Made by a program: the position numbers and the translations under genes | Assembly: GCA_015207155.1 (NCBI GenBank) | Contig: JADEXK010000001.1 | Span: 1 to 64,000 of the forward strand | Direction of reading: 5' to 3' | Length of the DNA: 64,000 bases | Source: Nostocales cyanobacterium LEGE 11386 | GTDB lineage: Bacteria; Cyanobacteriota; Cyanobacteriia; Cyanobacteriales; Nostocaceae | Notes under the pieces: generated by a model | Seen by the model: only the letters and a program-made list of their open reading frames with translations | The model's database searches: none | What the model was told of the DNA's origin: nothing | Shown: in pieces, positions 25,316-33,999 of the stretch | How the letters are laid out: each line of letters opens with the position of its first letter | Position numbering within the stretch: position 1 is the stretch's first letter

Positions 25316-25924
25316 CTAGCGCTGATTAACGTTAGCCTCTAGGGTTTTAACCTGAGTTTGTAGTTCTTCAATTCTTTGCATTTGCAGATTTGAACGCTCT
25401 AGCGAATAACCAAACCAGAGAAAACTACCACCAAACAAGGTAACGACTCCAGCCAAAATACCAGTGAGCAATTTTACCTGGGAGCGAAGATGTTTTACTT
25501 CCTGAATTTGATACTGGGTTTTGGCAAGGGAATTGAAGCTTGTATCTGGATTCTCTAAAACTAATTGTGTTGGTGCTGTTTTGGGTTTCTCTGTGCTTTT
25601 GAAAACAACCTTGCTGTGCAGCCAGTCAGTAATTAACTCAGGACAATTCTTCTTGAACCAGCGCCAAGCTAAAATTTTAAAGATTGGCTTAGATGTTTTG
25701 GAAATTAGTTTCAGGGTTCTATTAAGAGTTCGAGAATGAAATCTTTGATTAATCAGATTTATTGACCCTACATCATAGAGATAATCTAAGATGAGCTTAA
25801 CTGTAATTTCTTCCCTATAAATTAAATTTTCTAGCGACAAAAGAACGTCATGCATAAGTTGTTGTTCTCTGCGCTTCTCTTCCACAAACTTGCTCTCATT
25901 TGATGTTTTTGCGGGCTTATACAT
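25316..25924 (-). CDS. Hypothetical protein with C-terminal membrane helix and coiled coil
   Basis: About 202 residues from the chosen ATG; the frame stays open upstream to a TTG at 26005, but the extra 27 residues look non-coding. The N-terminal part is helical and basic (LLSLENLIYREEITVKLILDYLYDVGSINLINQRF). Near the C terminus lies one clear transmembrane segment (LLTGILAGVVTLFGGSFLWFGYSL) followed by a coiled coil (LQMQRIEELQTQVKTLEANV). Family not recognised. It may be a membrane-anchored adaptor of a kind common in filamentous cyanobacteria. Confidence 0.6.
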   Translation of the reverse strand: MYKPAKTSNESKFVEEKRREQQLMHDVLLSLENLIYREEITVKLILDYLYDVGSINLINQRFHSRTLNRTLKLISKTSKPIFKILAWRWFKKNCPELITDWLHSKVVFKSTEKPKTAPTQLVLENPDTSFNSLAKTQYQIQEVKHLRSQVKLLTGILAGVVTLFGGSFLWFGYSLERSNLQMQRIEELQTQVKTLEANVNQR

Positions 25925-26296
25925 AAACTTTTCTTGTGTGTAAATTTGGATTTTTCTAAAAAATCTACATCTAATTGTACAAACTTCAATAAATCCCAAT
26001 AACAACTAAGAACAGATCAAAGCACATCAAGCCGGATTACTGGGAAACCCTTTGTGCTAATCTTCTTGGCAATTTACCTGCGATAACAAAGGATATGGGT
26101 ATGAACAGCAAATTTATGTGATCGCATCAACATAAAGAACTATCTAATTTAGCAAGTTCGCTTCTTTGTCGCTGATATCGCTATTATCTCACTTCCAGAA
26201 TCAATTCTGTATTTATTGAAGACAAATTCAGTTAAAAAATGGCAAAAGGCAAAAGTACGTTTCACTTTTGCCTTTTGTTTGACACATTAATCGGAA
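25925..26296. other. Intergenic region ending in a strong hairpin
   Basis: No gene is supported in these 370 bases. The last part contains the 14-bp perfect hairpin listed at 26243-26277. Confidence 0.5.
26243..26277 (-). terminator. Strong intrinsic terminator (possibly bidirectional)
   Basis: CAAAAGGCAAAAGT pairs perfectly with ACTTTTGCCTTTTG around a 7-base loop. On the minus strand a run of six T follows shortly after the stem, which fits termination of the outer-membrane protein gene that ends at 26297. Confidence 0.8.
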
Positions 26297-27052
26297 TTAG
26301 AAGCCAGTGAAGTTATAACCAACTCCTAACAACAAACCAACATCAGTTTGGTCGAAAAATCCAGCATTTACAGAAGCTGTGGCTGTAAATTGAGGAGTTA
26401 GAGGAAAATCAACACCACCAGAGACTAAGAAGGCAGTTCTAGAATTACCACCAGTTTTAATGGCTGCACCTACGCCAATAAAAGGCGCGATCGCTAACGG
26501 TTCTGCAAATGGATCTGCTTGCTGTAAGGAAAAGTCGTAGCTCACAGGAAGCAGAATTGTCGTATTGTTACCAAACACAGCTGATGGTCTTACTGATATA
26601 GCATTTGTCAGTCCAACTTTGCTGACAACCGCAAAGTTGCCATCACCCAAAGATGAGTCACCACCACCTAAACCAACGTTACCAGCAACACCGATATAAC
26701 TTCTACCACCACGGGTAGGTCTACCTAGATTAATATCCGCTTGTGCGACTTGAGAAGTCGCAGGTTGTTCAGTTGGTTCTGATTCAGCAGTTAAAGCTGC
26801 CGATAGGGTTGATGCTGTCCCTGGTACAGGCATGAGTGTTCGACTTGCCAATTCCTGGTTAGCAGCGTCGGCAAACTGCTGTGAATCAATCAAATCCGTA
26901 GACGTTGCTGTTACCGCAGGTTCAGCTAACTGCTGACTGTCTACTGTTGTATTTACTGTTTCAGCAACAGCAGATAAACCACTACTTAAAACTGCAAGTG
27001 CAGCTAAACTGGGTAAGTAAAAAAAACTTGGGCGAAGAAAAGTAGTATTCAC
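26297..27052 (-). CDS. Predicted outer-membrane beta-barrel protein
   Basis: About 251 residues. A signal peptide (FFYLPSLAALAVLSSGLSAVAE) is followed by a Thr/Ala/Gln-rich stretch of about 85 residues, then a Gly-rich domain of alternating strands (SYIGVAGNVGLGG, GNFAVVSKVGL, AISVRPSAVFG) ending GLLLGVGYNFTGF. A terminal Phe after an alternating strand is the usual outer-membrane insertion signal. AGGAG precedes a GTG five bases later, favouring this start over a GTG two codons upstream that overlaps the ribosome site. Exact function (pore or adhesion) unknown. Confidence 0.75.
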   Translation of the reverse strand: MNTTFLRPSFFYLPSLAALAVLSSGLSAVAETVNTTVDSQQLAEPAVTATSTDLIDSQQFADAANQELASRTLMPVPGTASTLSAALTAESEPTEQPATSQVAQADINLGRPTRGGRSYIGVAGNVGLGGGDSSLGDGNFAVVSKVGLTNAISVRPSAVFGNNTTILLPVSYDFSLQQADPFAEPLAIAPFIGVGAAIKTGGNSRTAFLVSGGVDFPLTPQFTATASVNAGFFDQTDVGLLLGVGYNFTGF

Positions 27053-27333
27053 GTTCACTCCTGAAAGAATATTGCCATAATCGACGTTTTGTGATTATGA
27101 TTCAACAAATTTGGGCAATATTCAAACTTTAACACCACAAAATCAGTTATCACATCCTTAAAGAGACGTAAGTATTTTCCCAAATACTGAACATTCGGTA
27201 TTAAATACCCACTAGAAATGAGAGTAGAACTAGCGATCGCCGCATGTGGGGACTCTGTGCGATCGCACTTGGGAGACAAGATGGGAAGGAGAATATACCG
27301 AAAGCAGATACGTTTGCTATTAGTATTGCTTTC

Positions 27334-27600
27334 TTACTCGTCGCGGTAAACCTCTTTACGATGCCCTACTTTCACAACACTGACCAGTAACACATCATCA
27401 AAAATATCGTATAAAACTCGGTAACTACCGACTCGAATTCGATAACCATTGTCCGAGTCTTCTAGCTTAACAACTCCCTTAGGACGGGGATTATCAGCTA
27501 GCTCATCAATTTTTGTTTGTATCCTGGTCTGTACTTTTATAGGTAGTTTTTTAAGTTGTTTAAATGCAGCATGAGAAAATTCAATTTTATATTTATTCAC
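27334..27600 (-). CDS. relE: RelE/ParE-superfamily toxin
   Basis: An 88-residue toxin of a type II toxin-antitoxin pair. The RelE-like pattern is clear: YKIEFSHAAFKQLKKLPIKVQTRI at the N terminus, then LEDSDNGYRIRVGSYRVLYDIFDD with the conserved Arg and Tyr residues, and VSVVKVGHRKEVY at the end. The KVGHRxxVY ending is typical of mRNA-cleaving RelE/StbE toxins. GTG start, overlapping the antitoxin gene by 8 bases, so translation is coupled. The symbol is a family label. Confidence 0.9.
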   Translation of the reverse strand: MNKYKIEFSHAAFKQLKKLPIKVQTRIQTKIDELADNPRPKGVVKLEDSDNGYRIRVGSYRVLYDIFDDVLLVSVVKVGHRKEVYRDE

Positions 27601-27811
27601 TGGCTAATTCTCGTTTAACTTGTTCCCAGGGAATAGTGCCATTTTTCTTAATATCTTCCCGTCCTTCGTGTAAAGCTTTAATATCCTCTTGGTCTTCTGC
27701 TTTACGAATATCTAAAAGTTCTATAACATCCTCTAAAGTATCTTCATAAGCTTGTTCTAATCGCTCATAAATCGCTTTTATTAAAGCTTTTTTTCTCGTT
27801 GTGGTTTCCAT
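27593..27811 (-). CDS. Antitoxin partner of the RelE-type toxin
   Basis: A 72-residue acidic, helical protein (METTTRKKALIKAIYERLEQAYEDTLEDVIELLDIRKAEDQEDIKAL...). The start codon ATG follows GAGGTG at 4 bases, better than the GTG two codons upstream. It ends with IPWEQVKRELASE, typical of cyanobacterial antitoxins whose C terminus wraps the toxin. It has no clear DNA-binding fold visible by eye, so the operator mode is unknown. It lies directly upstream of and overlaps the toxin gene, the usual order. Confidence 0.82.
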   Translation of the reverse strand: METTTRKKALIKAIYERLEQAYEDTLEDVIELLDIRKAEDQEDIKALHEGREDIKKNGTIPWEQVKRELASE

Positions 27812-28355
27812 TTTCACCTCTATTAATTATTAGAAATTGTTTTCTTTATGCCGTTATTTAATTGACTGTCTTATGTAGTTATTGATGCTGCATCTCTATT
27901 TTTCGCTGCTGCAATCAAAAATATCAGAGATATTGCAGTATGACATCTCCTATTAGCTTTAATAGAGTTACTATAGCCTATCACTATAATTTTACTGTAT
28001 CAGCCTATCCGGTAGTGTTTTAACTTAATAAATAACTAACTTGCGTAGACACTCTGCGTCTTGGCGCTGTTACATCGCCCACATCAACCCCATCATCAAA
28101 AGTGCGTAGGCGTAGACCGTCGTAGACATCGCTCACATTAACTTCATCATCAGAAGTGCGTAGGCGTAGCCCGTTGTAGACATCACCTACATTCACCTCA
28201 TCACTGCGATCGCAGTTTGTCAATTGAGAATTTAGCTTTGACGAAACAATCAAGCATCCTGTAGAACTAGCACTTTCCCATTGGTTAGATACTTTAAGAT
28301 CAGGGGCGATTGCCTTGACAACAATTTGTAGTCCCCCGATAACATTGTTGGGCAA
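27812..28355. other. Promoter region of the TA pair and repeat-rich segment
   Basis: About 200 A+T-rich bases precede the antitoxin gene; the remainder is occupied by a repeat-derived frame (28020-28355, minus strand, TTG start only) whose middle is a 54-bp tandem repeat. I do not support a gene here: no ATG, no ribosome site and mostly repeat content. Confidence 0.5.
28060..28212. repeat. 54-bp tandem repeat built on a GCGTAGGCGTAG dispersed motif
   Basis: GTGCGTAGGCGTAG recurs at 28102 and 28156 and a third, partial unit lies on each side. Read on the minus strand, a unit gives DEVNVSDVYDGLRLRTSD. The GTAGGCGTAG...CGTAGACATCGC core looks like a cyanobacterial dispersed repeat that has been duplicated in tandem. 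Confidence 0.8.
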
Positions 28356-28760
28356 AATTTAAGTTAATTCCCAGTTTTTTTATTCACCATATTTAGTTAT
28401 TTTTGCAACTCAGTATACTTAAATAGTACATCAGGATTAAAAACCGCCTGATTGTAGGAAAATCAGCCTAATAACAAAAACTATATTTATCAGACTAAAA
28501 CCCTTTGATAGCATGAATTTCAGTCTAATTTAGTAAACTTCAGCTATCAGCCCAGAAATAAATTTCTGGGCGGGAAATTGGGTAAGTGAAAATAGGAGTA
28601 TAAATATTCAACCGCAGAGTGTGGATATTATACAACATAAATTTATGTTGCAATTAAGACATTTGAAGCAGTAGCGCAAATTGGAAAATTTGGCAATCTT
28701 TTATCCTCAATCTAGTTAGCGTATAGTCATAATCTGTTAGCAAGCAACAAGAATTGATCT
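28356..28760. other. Leader region of nrdJ
   Basis: This 405-base A+T-rich region precedes nrdJ. It contains a palindrome (28550-28571) and several TATCA/CTGATA-type short repeats. I could not recognise an adenosylcobalamin riboswitch in it. Confidence 0.45.
28550..28571. repeat. Perfect 10-bp-arm palindrome with AA loop
   Basis: GCCCAGAAAT and ATTTCTGGGC flank AA. It shares the centre AATAAATT and arm length with the palindrome at 36514-36535, although the arms differ in sequence. Confidence 0.75.
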
Positions 28761-29987
28761 ATGGTTCGAGAGTTAGAACGAAAACGTCAGAGTGCAGAGT
28801 TTCCAGAAACTGCCCCGGCTGCTAATCCTGTATTTTTCAGAACCTACAGCCGTCGGACAAAGGCAGGACTGAGAGAAACATGGGATGAGGTGTGCGATCG
28901 CACGCTCCAAGGCATTATTGATCTGGGGAAGCTCAACCCAGCAGAAATTGCCATTCTCGAGCAAATGCAACGTAACCTCAAAGCCTTACCCAGTGGGCGC
29001 TGGTTATGGGTTGGTGGTACAGACTGGATCGCTAAACCCAAAAACTTTTCGGGGGCTTACAATTGCACCTCCACCAACCTCCAGGACTGGAGTGCGTTTG
29101 GATTGATGATGGATTTGGCAATGATGGGCTGTGGCACTGGAGCCGTCATTGAACCACAATATATTAATCAGTTGCCTATCATCCGCAATTACCTAAATGT
29201 AAATGTACAGGGTGAGCTTGGTAGTACTCCTCAACAACAGCGTCGTGAATATACTGAAACCCATATAGAAGGTAACAGCGTCACTATCCATGTAGGAGAT
29301 AGTCGTGAAGGTTGGGTTGAATCATATAAAACCTTGTTAGAACTTTCCACAAATGAAAGATTTACTGCACAAGTACAAGTAGTAGTTGATATCAGTGATG
29401 TACGTAAAGCCGGAGAAACTCTCAGTGGCTTTGGCGGAGTTGCCAATCCTGTGAAGTTACCCACACTTTACCAAAATTGTGCATCCATCCTCAATAAAGC
29501 TGTAGGACGACAATTAAATTCTGTAGAATGCTGTTTATTAATTGATCAAGCTGCTGTGACAATTGTTGCAGGCAATATCCGAAGAAGTGCCGGGATGCGT
29601 CAATTCACTGCTGACGATCAAATAGCAGCCACAGCCAAAGATAACCTATGGCAACAAGATGAAAATGGCAACTGGCGCATTGACCCAGAGCGTGATGCTT
29701 TACGCATGGCAAATCATACCAGAGTATTTCACCGCAAGCCCACATTAGAAGAATCTATTGCAGCCGTTCGTAAACAATATTACAGTGGCGAAGGTGCGAT
29801 TCAATGGGCTGGTGAAGCTGTAGCTAGAGCTAATTGTGATTTGCTACCAACACAAGCCTTGAAAGTTGATTTCTTGAAATCTTACGAACAAGGAACAGCC
29901 AAGCAATGGTTACAAGAACGCCATCCTGATCTGAATGCTCATGAGCTAGAACATCGTTTGGCTCGCTACGGTTTAAATCCGTGTGGT
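28761..29987 (+). CDS. nrdJ: Class II (B12-dependent) ribonucleotide reductase, exon 1
   Basis: Codes residues 1-409 of an adenosylcobalamin-dependent ribonucleoside-triphosphate reductase, the Lactobacillus leichmannii type. NCTSTNLQDWSAFG carries the first redox Cys; GNIRRSAGMRQF and the end of the exon LARYGLNPCG lead into the active site. The last four residues are Asn-Pro-Cys-Gly, with the thiyl-radical Cys at 408. Unspliced, the frame adds Lys and stops in the intron. Together with exon 2 it gives a 766-residue enzyme. It makes the cell's DNA synthesis depend on B12, which fits the cob genes in this window. Confidence 0.93.
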
Positions 29988-30288
29988 AAGTAATTTTGCC
30001 TCACATTAAACACCGGGGAAAATCGGTGAACCCTGCGATGGGAATACCGAGGTAATCAGAGGAATTCAAGCACCTTTGACACCGTACAGACTAGAGAGTG
30101 AAACTTTTTAAATTTTGTTGATAATTTGAAAAGAATATAATCTGGGTTTTACCTCCGTTGTTCACAACGGCTCCACGAGTCTCCGGCTACTAATGCTATT
30201 TTTTGTTAGTAGAAAATATAGTCGGATCTATGAGGAATTAAGAACTCATAGAACTAGGGGATAAAAAGCCTCTAGGGTAACAAAAATG
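29988..30288 (+). ncRNA. Group I self-splicing intron in nrdJ
   Basis: A 301-nt intron with no open frame. The 5' exon ends in U (GUGUGGU) and the intron ends in G, as group I rules require. A plausible guide GCCUCAC at 29998-30004 pairs with the exon end, with U-G at the splice site. P7 strands are visible as GACTA at 30089-30093 (within CAGACTAGA) and TAGTC at 30219-30223 (within AATATAGTC). Removal joins GGT to GAA and restores the NPCGE catalytic motif exactly. Group I introns in cyanobacterial ribonucleotide reductase genes have been reported. Confidence 0.9.
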
Positions 30289-31362
30289 GAAATTATTGGT
30301 AGCAACTTCCACTGCAATTTGTCTGAGATTCACCTCAATCAAATTGACCCTAATAACTATAAAGAACAAGAGGAAGCTTTTACAGCTGGGGCGCTATCTG
30401 TAGCAGCGCTTTTGAATCACAAATTTTTAGAACCCCGCTACCAACAAAGCCGGGAATTAGACCCAATTGTCGGAGTTTCTTTCACAGGGTTATTTGATTT
30501 CTTTGTCCATGCTTTTGGTATTGACTGGCTGCGTTGGTGGCAGGAAGGAAGACCCGCAACACCCCAAGGATTGACCTTTAAGCACGAGGAACAAAAATAC
30601 TTAAGTTTCTGGAAAGATACAGTGCATCGGGTTGTTGGGGAATATTGCGATCGCCATAATCTCAAACGTCCCAATCGCTGTACTACAGTCCAACCCAGTG
30701 GCACTAAATCTTTATTAACTGGTGCTAGTCCCGGCTGGCATCCCCCCAAAGCACAAAGATTTATTCGTCGGATCACCTTCGGTAAAAATGACCCAGTAGC
30801 CTTAGCTTGTATTGATTACGGTTACAATGTCATCCCTTCCCAATCCGACAAGGATGAACAGGGCAATTTGTTAAATGATCCCTTTGATCCTCGCGTCAGT
30901 GAATGGCTAGTGGAAATCCCTGTTGCTGTACCTTGGGCTGATTTACCAGGAGCCGATGAAATAGATGTTTCTCAGTTTTCTGTGTTGGCTCAATTCGATT
31001 TCGTTCTGCAAGTTCAGCGCTGGTATGTAACTCATAATACATCTGCTACTTTGGAGTTACGGTCTGAAGAAATTGAGCCTTTAGGACAAAAGATTTACGA
31101 AACTATCCAGAATGATGAAGGATATATCTCAGCAGCGCTTTTAGCTCGTTTTGATGATCTGCAATCATTCCCCCGTTTACCCTTTGAGCCAATAGACAAA
31201 GCAACTTATGAGCGCTTGAGTCAAGAAGTAAAAGCACGACGCAAAACAGATGATTTCTGTGCAGTCCTCAGCCGCTACGATTCAGGTGAGTTAGCAGAGG
31301 CTGGGCCTAGTGGCTGTGACTCTGATAAGTGTATGTTTCCAGATCAGCAACCAAGTAATTAG
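30289..31362 (+). CDS. nrdJ: Class II ribonucleotide reductase, exon 2
   Basis: Codes residues 410-766. It begins with the catalytic Glu (EIIGSNFHCNLSEIHL), the partner of the Asn-Pro-Cys-Gly at the end of exon 1, and brings the second redox Cys in NFHC. Later PSGTKSLLTGASPGWHPP is the phosphate-binding block. The C-terminal tail GCDSDKCMF has the CxxxxC pair that reduces the active site. An apparent ATG just before GAA is the last three bases of the intron and is not the start. It could otherwise be misread as a separate reductase gene. Confidence 0.93.
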   Translation, partial: EIIGSNFHCNLSEIHLNQIDPNNYKEQEEAFTAGALSVAALLNHKFLEPRYQQSRELDPIVGVSFTGLFDFFVHAFGIDWLRWWQEGRPATPQGLTFKHEEQKYLSFWKDTVHRVVGEYCDRHNLKRPNRCTTVQPSGTKSLLTGASPGWHPPKAQRFIRRITFGKNDPVALACIDYGYNVIPSQSDKDEQGNLLNDPFDPRVSEWLVEIPVAVPWADLPGADEIDVSQFSVLAQFDFVLQVQRWYVTHNTSATLELRSEEIEPLGQKIYETIQNDEGYISAALLARFDDLQSFPRLPFEPIDKATYERLSQEVKARRKTDDFCAVLSRYDSGELAEAGPSGCDSDKCMFPDQQPSN

Positions 31363-31440
31363 GGAGTAGGGAGTAGGGGAGTGAAGGAGCATTTTTGTTC
31401 TTATCCCCTTAATCCCCTTGTCCCCTTGTCCCAATACCCC
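31360..31440. repeat. Heptamer arrays (AGGGAGT and CCCCTTGT types)
   Basis: AGGGAGT-type units start at the nrdJ stop codon, and CCCCTTAAT/CCCCTTGT units follow. They occupy most of the gap before the small gene at 31512. Confidence 0.8.
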
Positions 31441-31511
31441 ATGACCTGCCTTTCCAAGTTACGATCAATTAAGAACTGATAATTTTTTATGACAACACCA
31501 GGAGACTTGTA

Positions 31512-31730
31512 ATGTTCATTGATGAATTGTCACCAATATTTAAACAGTTGACTCAGCACCCAGTTTCATTTATGGGTGGGTTTTTCTCTGGTGTGCTGCG
31601 ACTCAACCTAAAGGACGACCCCGTTAAAAGCTGGTTGGATCAACAAATTCATTCAACTAGTTATACTACCCCAAATACTGGGGCACATAATGGCAAAGCT
31701 ACTGGGCCTCAGCAAATTTCGATTGATTGA
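31512..31730 (+). CDS. Small hypothetical protein
   Basis: A 72-residue protein (MFIDELSPIFKQLTQHPVSFMGGFFSGVLRLNLKDDPVKSWLDQQ...). AGGAG lies 7 bases before the ATG, one of the better ribosome sites in the window. The N-terminal half is a helix with a short Gly-rich hydrophobic stretch (SFMGGFFSGVLRLNL) and the C-terminal third is polar. I believe similar small proteins occur in other Nostocales, but no function is known. It precedes the 330-residue gene by 9 bases and may be co-transcribed with it. Confidence 0.65.
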   Translation: MFIDELSPIFKQLTQHPVSFMGGFFSGVLRLNLKDDPVKSWLDQQIHSTSYTTPNTGAHNGKATGPQQISID

Positions 31731-31739
31731 GGATGGGGA

Positions 31740-32732
31740 ATGGGAAAAAGTTTTATCTTTTTCTCAATTCTTCTAAATAGAGCCAGAAGACCCTCATTAA
31801 TCTCTCGTCGTAACTCTACTGAATGTAAGCATTGGCAGAGGAAAATTGTTTTGACACACAAAAGATCATTCCCTCGATTTGGGAGACGAATTTTTTTTAT
31901 GGGTGTGGGTGCTTTAGTCAATTTAGGGATTATCCAACACAAGCGTAGTTGGGCTACACCAAGCTCAGATATTTGTTGGCGTTCACCTGAAGAACTTGTC
32001 ACTATAGGCTTTGAAAGATCGCGTGTTGTGATGATGAATGAAGCCCACAGTGGGGCAGAGCGAAATATTCGGAGTCGTAAAATTGGACGGCGCATCTTAC
32101 CCACTGCTAATGCTTTAGGGGTACGGCATATAGCAATGGAAGCATTACCAATATCAGTGTCAAATGAAGCAAACTCTACCCGAAAACTGCCAATAAGACC
32201 CGAAAATTCCACAGATTACCTAGCTCAACCAGAGATGAGAGCCTTTATTCAAAAAGCCCTTGACTTGAGCTGGACGCTAATTCCTTATGAAATTGATATT
32301 GAAAAGTATCCCTCTAAAGATCCCCTCTCATGGGAATTTAATAACTTACGAGAGAGGGTGCAGGCAGAGAATTTAGCCCATGCTTTACAAGAATTGCCAT
32401 CTAATGCAAAGCTTCTGGTTTGGTGTGGTAACAGTCATCACCTGAAAAAAATTGTAAAAATTGGGGATGATGAGTTGATACTGATGGGTTATCACTTCGT
32501 ACAGCTAAGTGGAATAGAGCATTTCGTCATTGATCAAACTTTGTCGATTAACTGGGATGGTGATTTAGGTCAGCAGAACCGATTTGCCTCGCTTATGACT
32601 GATTTAGTTCAAAGGGGAGGGACTGCTGGTTTTCTAGTGGAAGAGGTACCACCCGGTCTGTCTCTAGACAACAAAAAAGTTAAAGAGGTTATGGATGCAG
32701 TAATTCTATCCACCGAGAATGAATTGGAGTAG
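31740..32732 (+). CDS. Exported ChaN/TraB/erythromycin-esterase-like protein
   Basis: A 330-residue protein. After a basic N terminus comes a hydrophobic stretch with RRIFFMGVGALVNLGI (about residues 49-64), a possible twin-arginine or signal-anchor region. The following domain shows the scattered marks of the Tiki/TraB/ChaN/EreA superfamily: VVMMNEAHSG, HIAMEALP, YEIDIEKYP and WCGNSHHLKK. Those Glu and His residues form the active or metal site in relatives. Substrate unknown. The first 50 residues might not be translated; a later start near the RR motif is possible. Assignment rests on motifs only. Confidence 0.65.
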   Translation: MGKSFIFFSILLNRARRPSLISRRNSTECKHWQRKIVLTHKRSFPRFGRRIFFMGVGALVNLGIIQHKRSWATPSSDICWRSPEELVTIGFERSRVVMMNEAHSGAERNIRSRKIGRRILPTANALGVRHIAMEALPISVSNEANSTRKLPIRPENSTDYLAQPEMRAFIQKALDLSWTLIPYEIDIEKYPSKDPLSWEFNNLRERVQAENLAHALQELPSNAKLLVWCGNSHHLKKIVKIGDDELILMGYHFVQLSGIEHFVIDQTLSINWDGDLGQQNRFASLMTDLVQRGGTAGFLVEEVPPGLSLDNKKVKEVMDAVILSTENELE

Positions 32733-33295
32733 ACGTGTTATGGGAGCAACGTGTTCATTATAAGAGATAAGAGGTCGCCGCCAATGTTGAGCAAGGAAGT
32801 TGTGATTTGATTTTTCCAAAAAACTTAGTACACCTTACATTTCTTTTCTGTCTTGTTCCCTTTTCTTTGTCTCATGAGTAATTCACCAAATCTGATTTGA
32901 TTCCTATCTATAGATATTTCTATATGTTTGGAATACATAACAGGTTTAAACCCATTGTCCGTTGCTAAAAAACCTTACTTAGCAAATTAAAAAGTTACTA
33001 ATTTTAACACAAAAATTTGTATAACAGAAAACATATAAGGACGGCTGATTTTATGTTATTAGAGTTTGTAAAATCTCATACTTTGAAAAATGTCACAATC
33101 AGTTATTATATGAGCGTATGCGTGAGTTCAGCCACATGGCCCATTTAGTTGAAGACGATGCCAGCATCTTAAAATTGCTGTCCTACAACATTCGCCATCG
33201 GTGAATCAGAGGAGACTATGCAATATTTGCAGTTTGTTTAGATCTGTTTCCCATGCTGAACTAAGCGCTCTTTGTTGAAAATTACGTGATCCCAC
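32733..33295. other. Large intergenic region upstream of the RRM gene
   Basis: 563 A+T-rich bases. Most shows no frame. At 33118-33204 a 28-codon frame looks like a receiver-domain fragment (listed separately). The last 90 bases form the probable 5' leader of the cold-type RNA-binding protein gene. Confidence 0.5.
33118..33204 (+). pseudogene. Possible remnant of a response-regulator receiver domain
   Basis: The frame MREFSHMAHLVEDDASILKLLSYNIRHR then stops. LVEDDASILKLLSYN matches the first strand, acidic pair and helix 1 of PhoB-type receivers (for example LVEDE..IRELLSYNL). No further receiver sequence can be followed in any frame. It is either a decayed gene end or a chance match; I favour a remnant. 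Confidence 0.4.
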
Positions 33296-33580
33296 ATGAC
33301 TATTTACGTTGGAAACCTCTCCTACCGCGCTACTGAAGAAGACTTAAAAGCCGTATTTGCGGACTATGGCGAAGTCAAAAGAGTAGTTTTACCTACTGAC
33401 CGCGAAACAGGCAGAATGCGTGGCTTTGCGTTTGTTGAAATGAATGAAGATGCTCAAGAAGATGCTGCTATCACCGAATTAGATGGCGCAGAATGGATGG
33501 GTCGTCAACTTAGAGTCAATAAAGCCAAACCACGAGAGGATAACCGACGAGGTAGTTGGGCAAAAAATCAAGACTTTTAA
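33296..33580 (+). CDS. RRM-type RNA-binding protein (cold-inducible Rbp family)
   Basis: A 94-residue single-RRM protein. RNP2 is IYVGNLSY at residues 2-9 and RNP1 is RGFAFVEM near 42-49; the short C-terminal tail is basic (KPREDNRRGSW) rather than the long Gly-rich tail of other members. This is the cyanobacterial RbpA type; many members are induced at low temperature through a long 5' leader. The preceding gap could hold such a leader, although I cannot confirm the promoter. An 11-bp hairpin follows about 110 bases after the stop. Confidence 0.93.
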   Translation: MTIYVGNLSYRATEEDLKAVFADYGEVKRVVLPTDRETGRMRGFAFVEMNEDAQEDAAITELDGAEWMGRQLRVNKAKPREDNRRGSWAKNQDF

Positions 33581-33686
33581 TCAGTACGAAAGATCACCAT
33601 AGCCACATTGTTCTCTAGTTACGCACTATATTGTAAGTTGCTAGAAGCTACTAGAAACAATACTTAATCCTATAAAATTACCACCG

Positions 33687-33722
33687 ACCAGTCGTGACCG
33701 TTGCCTGCTAATCACGGCTGGT
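33687..33722 (+). terminator. Probable terminator hairpin after the RRM gene
   Basis: ACCAGTCGTGA pairs with TCACGGCTGGT (one T-G) around a 14-base loop, followed by TGTCTTTGTCT. Its position, 107 bases after the stop codon, suggests a long 3' end for the rbp message. Confidence 0.6.
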
Positions 33723-33999
33723 TGTCTTTGTCTATTGAGTCAAAATACTTGTAGTAGTTCAGGCTAGGTTGTGTGAACTAACACATAGTGGCTGGAGCGC
33801 GATCGCCTGTCAACTTAAAGCAAACTACCTGTGCTCATCTACACCTTGGACCAGAAAACCACAAAATATTCATTTCTTTAGTTTATCTAAAATCACATCT
33901 AAGTTATCAAATTACCTTTCTAAGATAGAGGTAGCAACCACAAGTTGCTCACAAATCAATTAGCCCAACTAACAGCCAGTCGCTAGGAAGAAGGTCAAA
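33723..33999. other. Promoter region of the fbp-tal-zwf-opcA set
   Basis: These 277 bases lie between the rbp terminator and fbp. No frame is convincing (a 64-codon frame at 33769-33963 has no ribosome site). In Nostoc punctiforme this operon has several promoters, but I cannot place one from sequence alone. Confidence 0.45.

Noticed and set aside
27055..27279. 74-codon minus-strand frame upstream of the outer-membrane protein
   Set aside because: Overlaps the promoter and HIP1-rich leader, no recognisable features.
28761..31362. nrdJ as two separate genes or a frameshifted pseudogene
   Set aside because: Exact restoration of NPCGE on removing 29988-30288, plus P7 strands and U/G splice ends, supports a group I intron.
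31709..32212. 167-codon antisense frame opposite the ChaN/TraB-like gene
   Set aside because: The plus-strand frame has superfamily motifs and the antisense one has none.
33769..33963. 64-codon frame upstream of fbp
   Set aside because: No start signal and no protein-like pattern; it lies where fbp promoters are expected.
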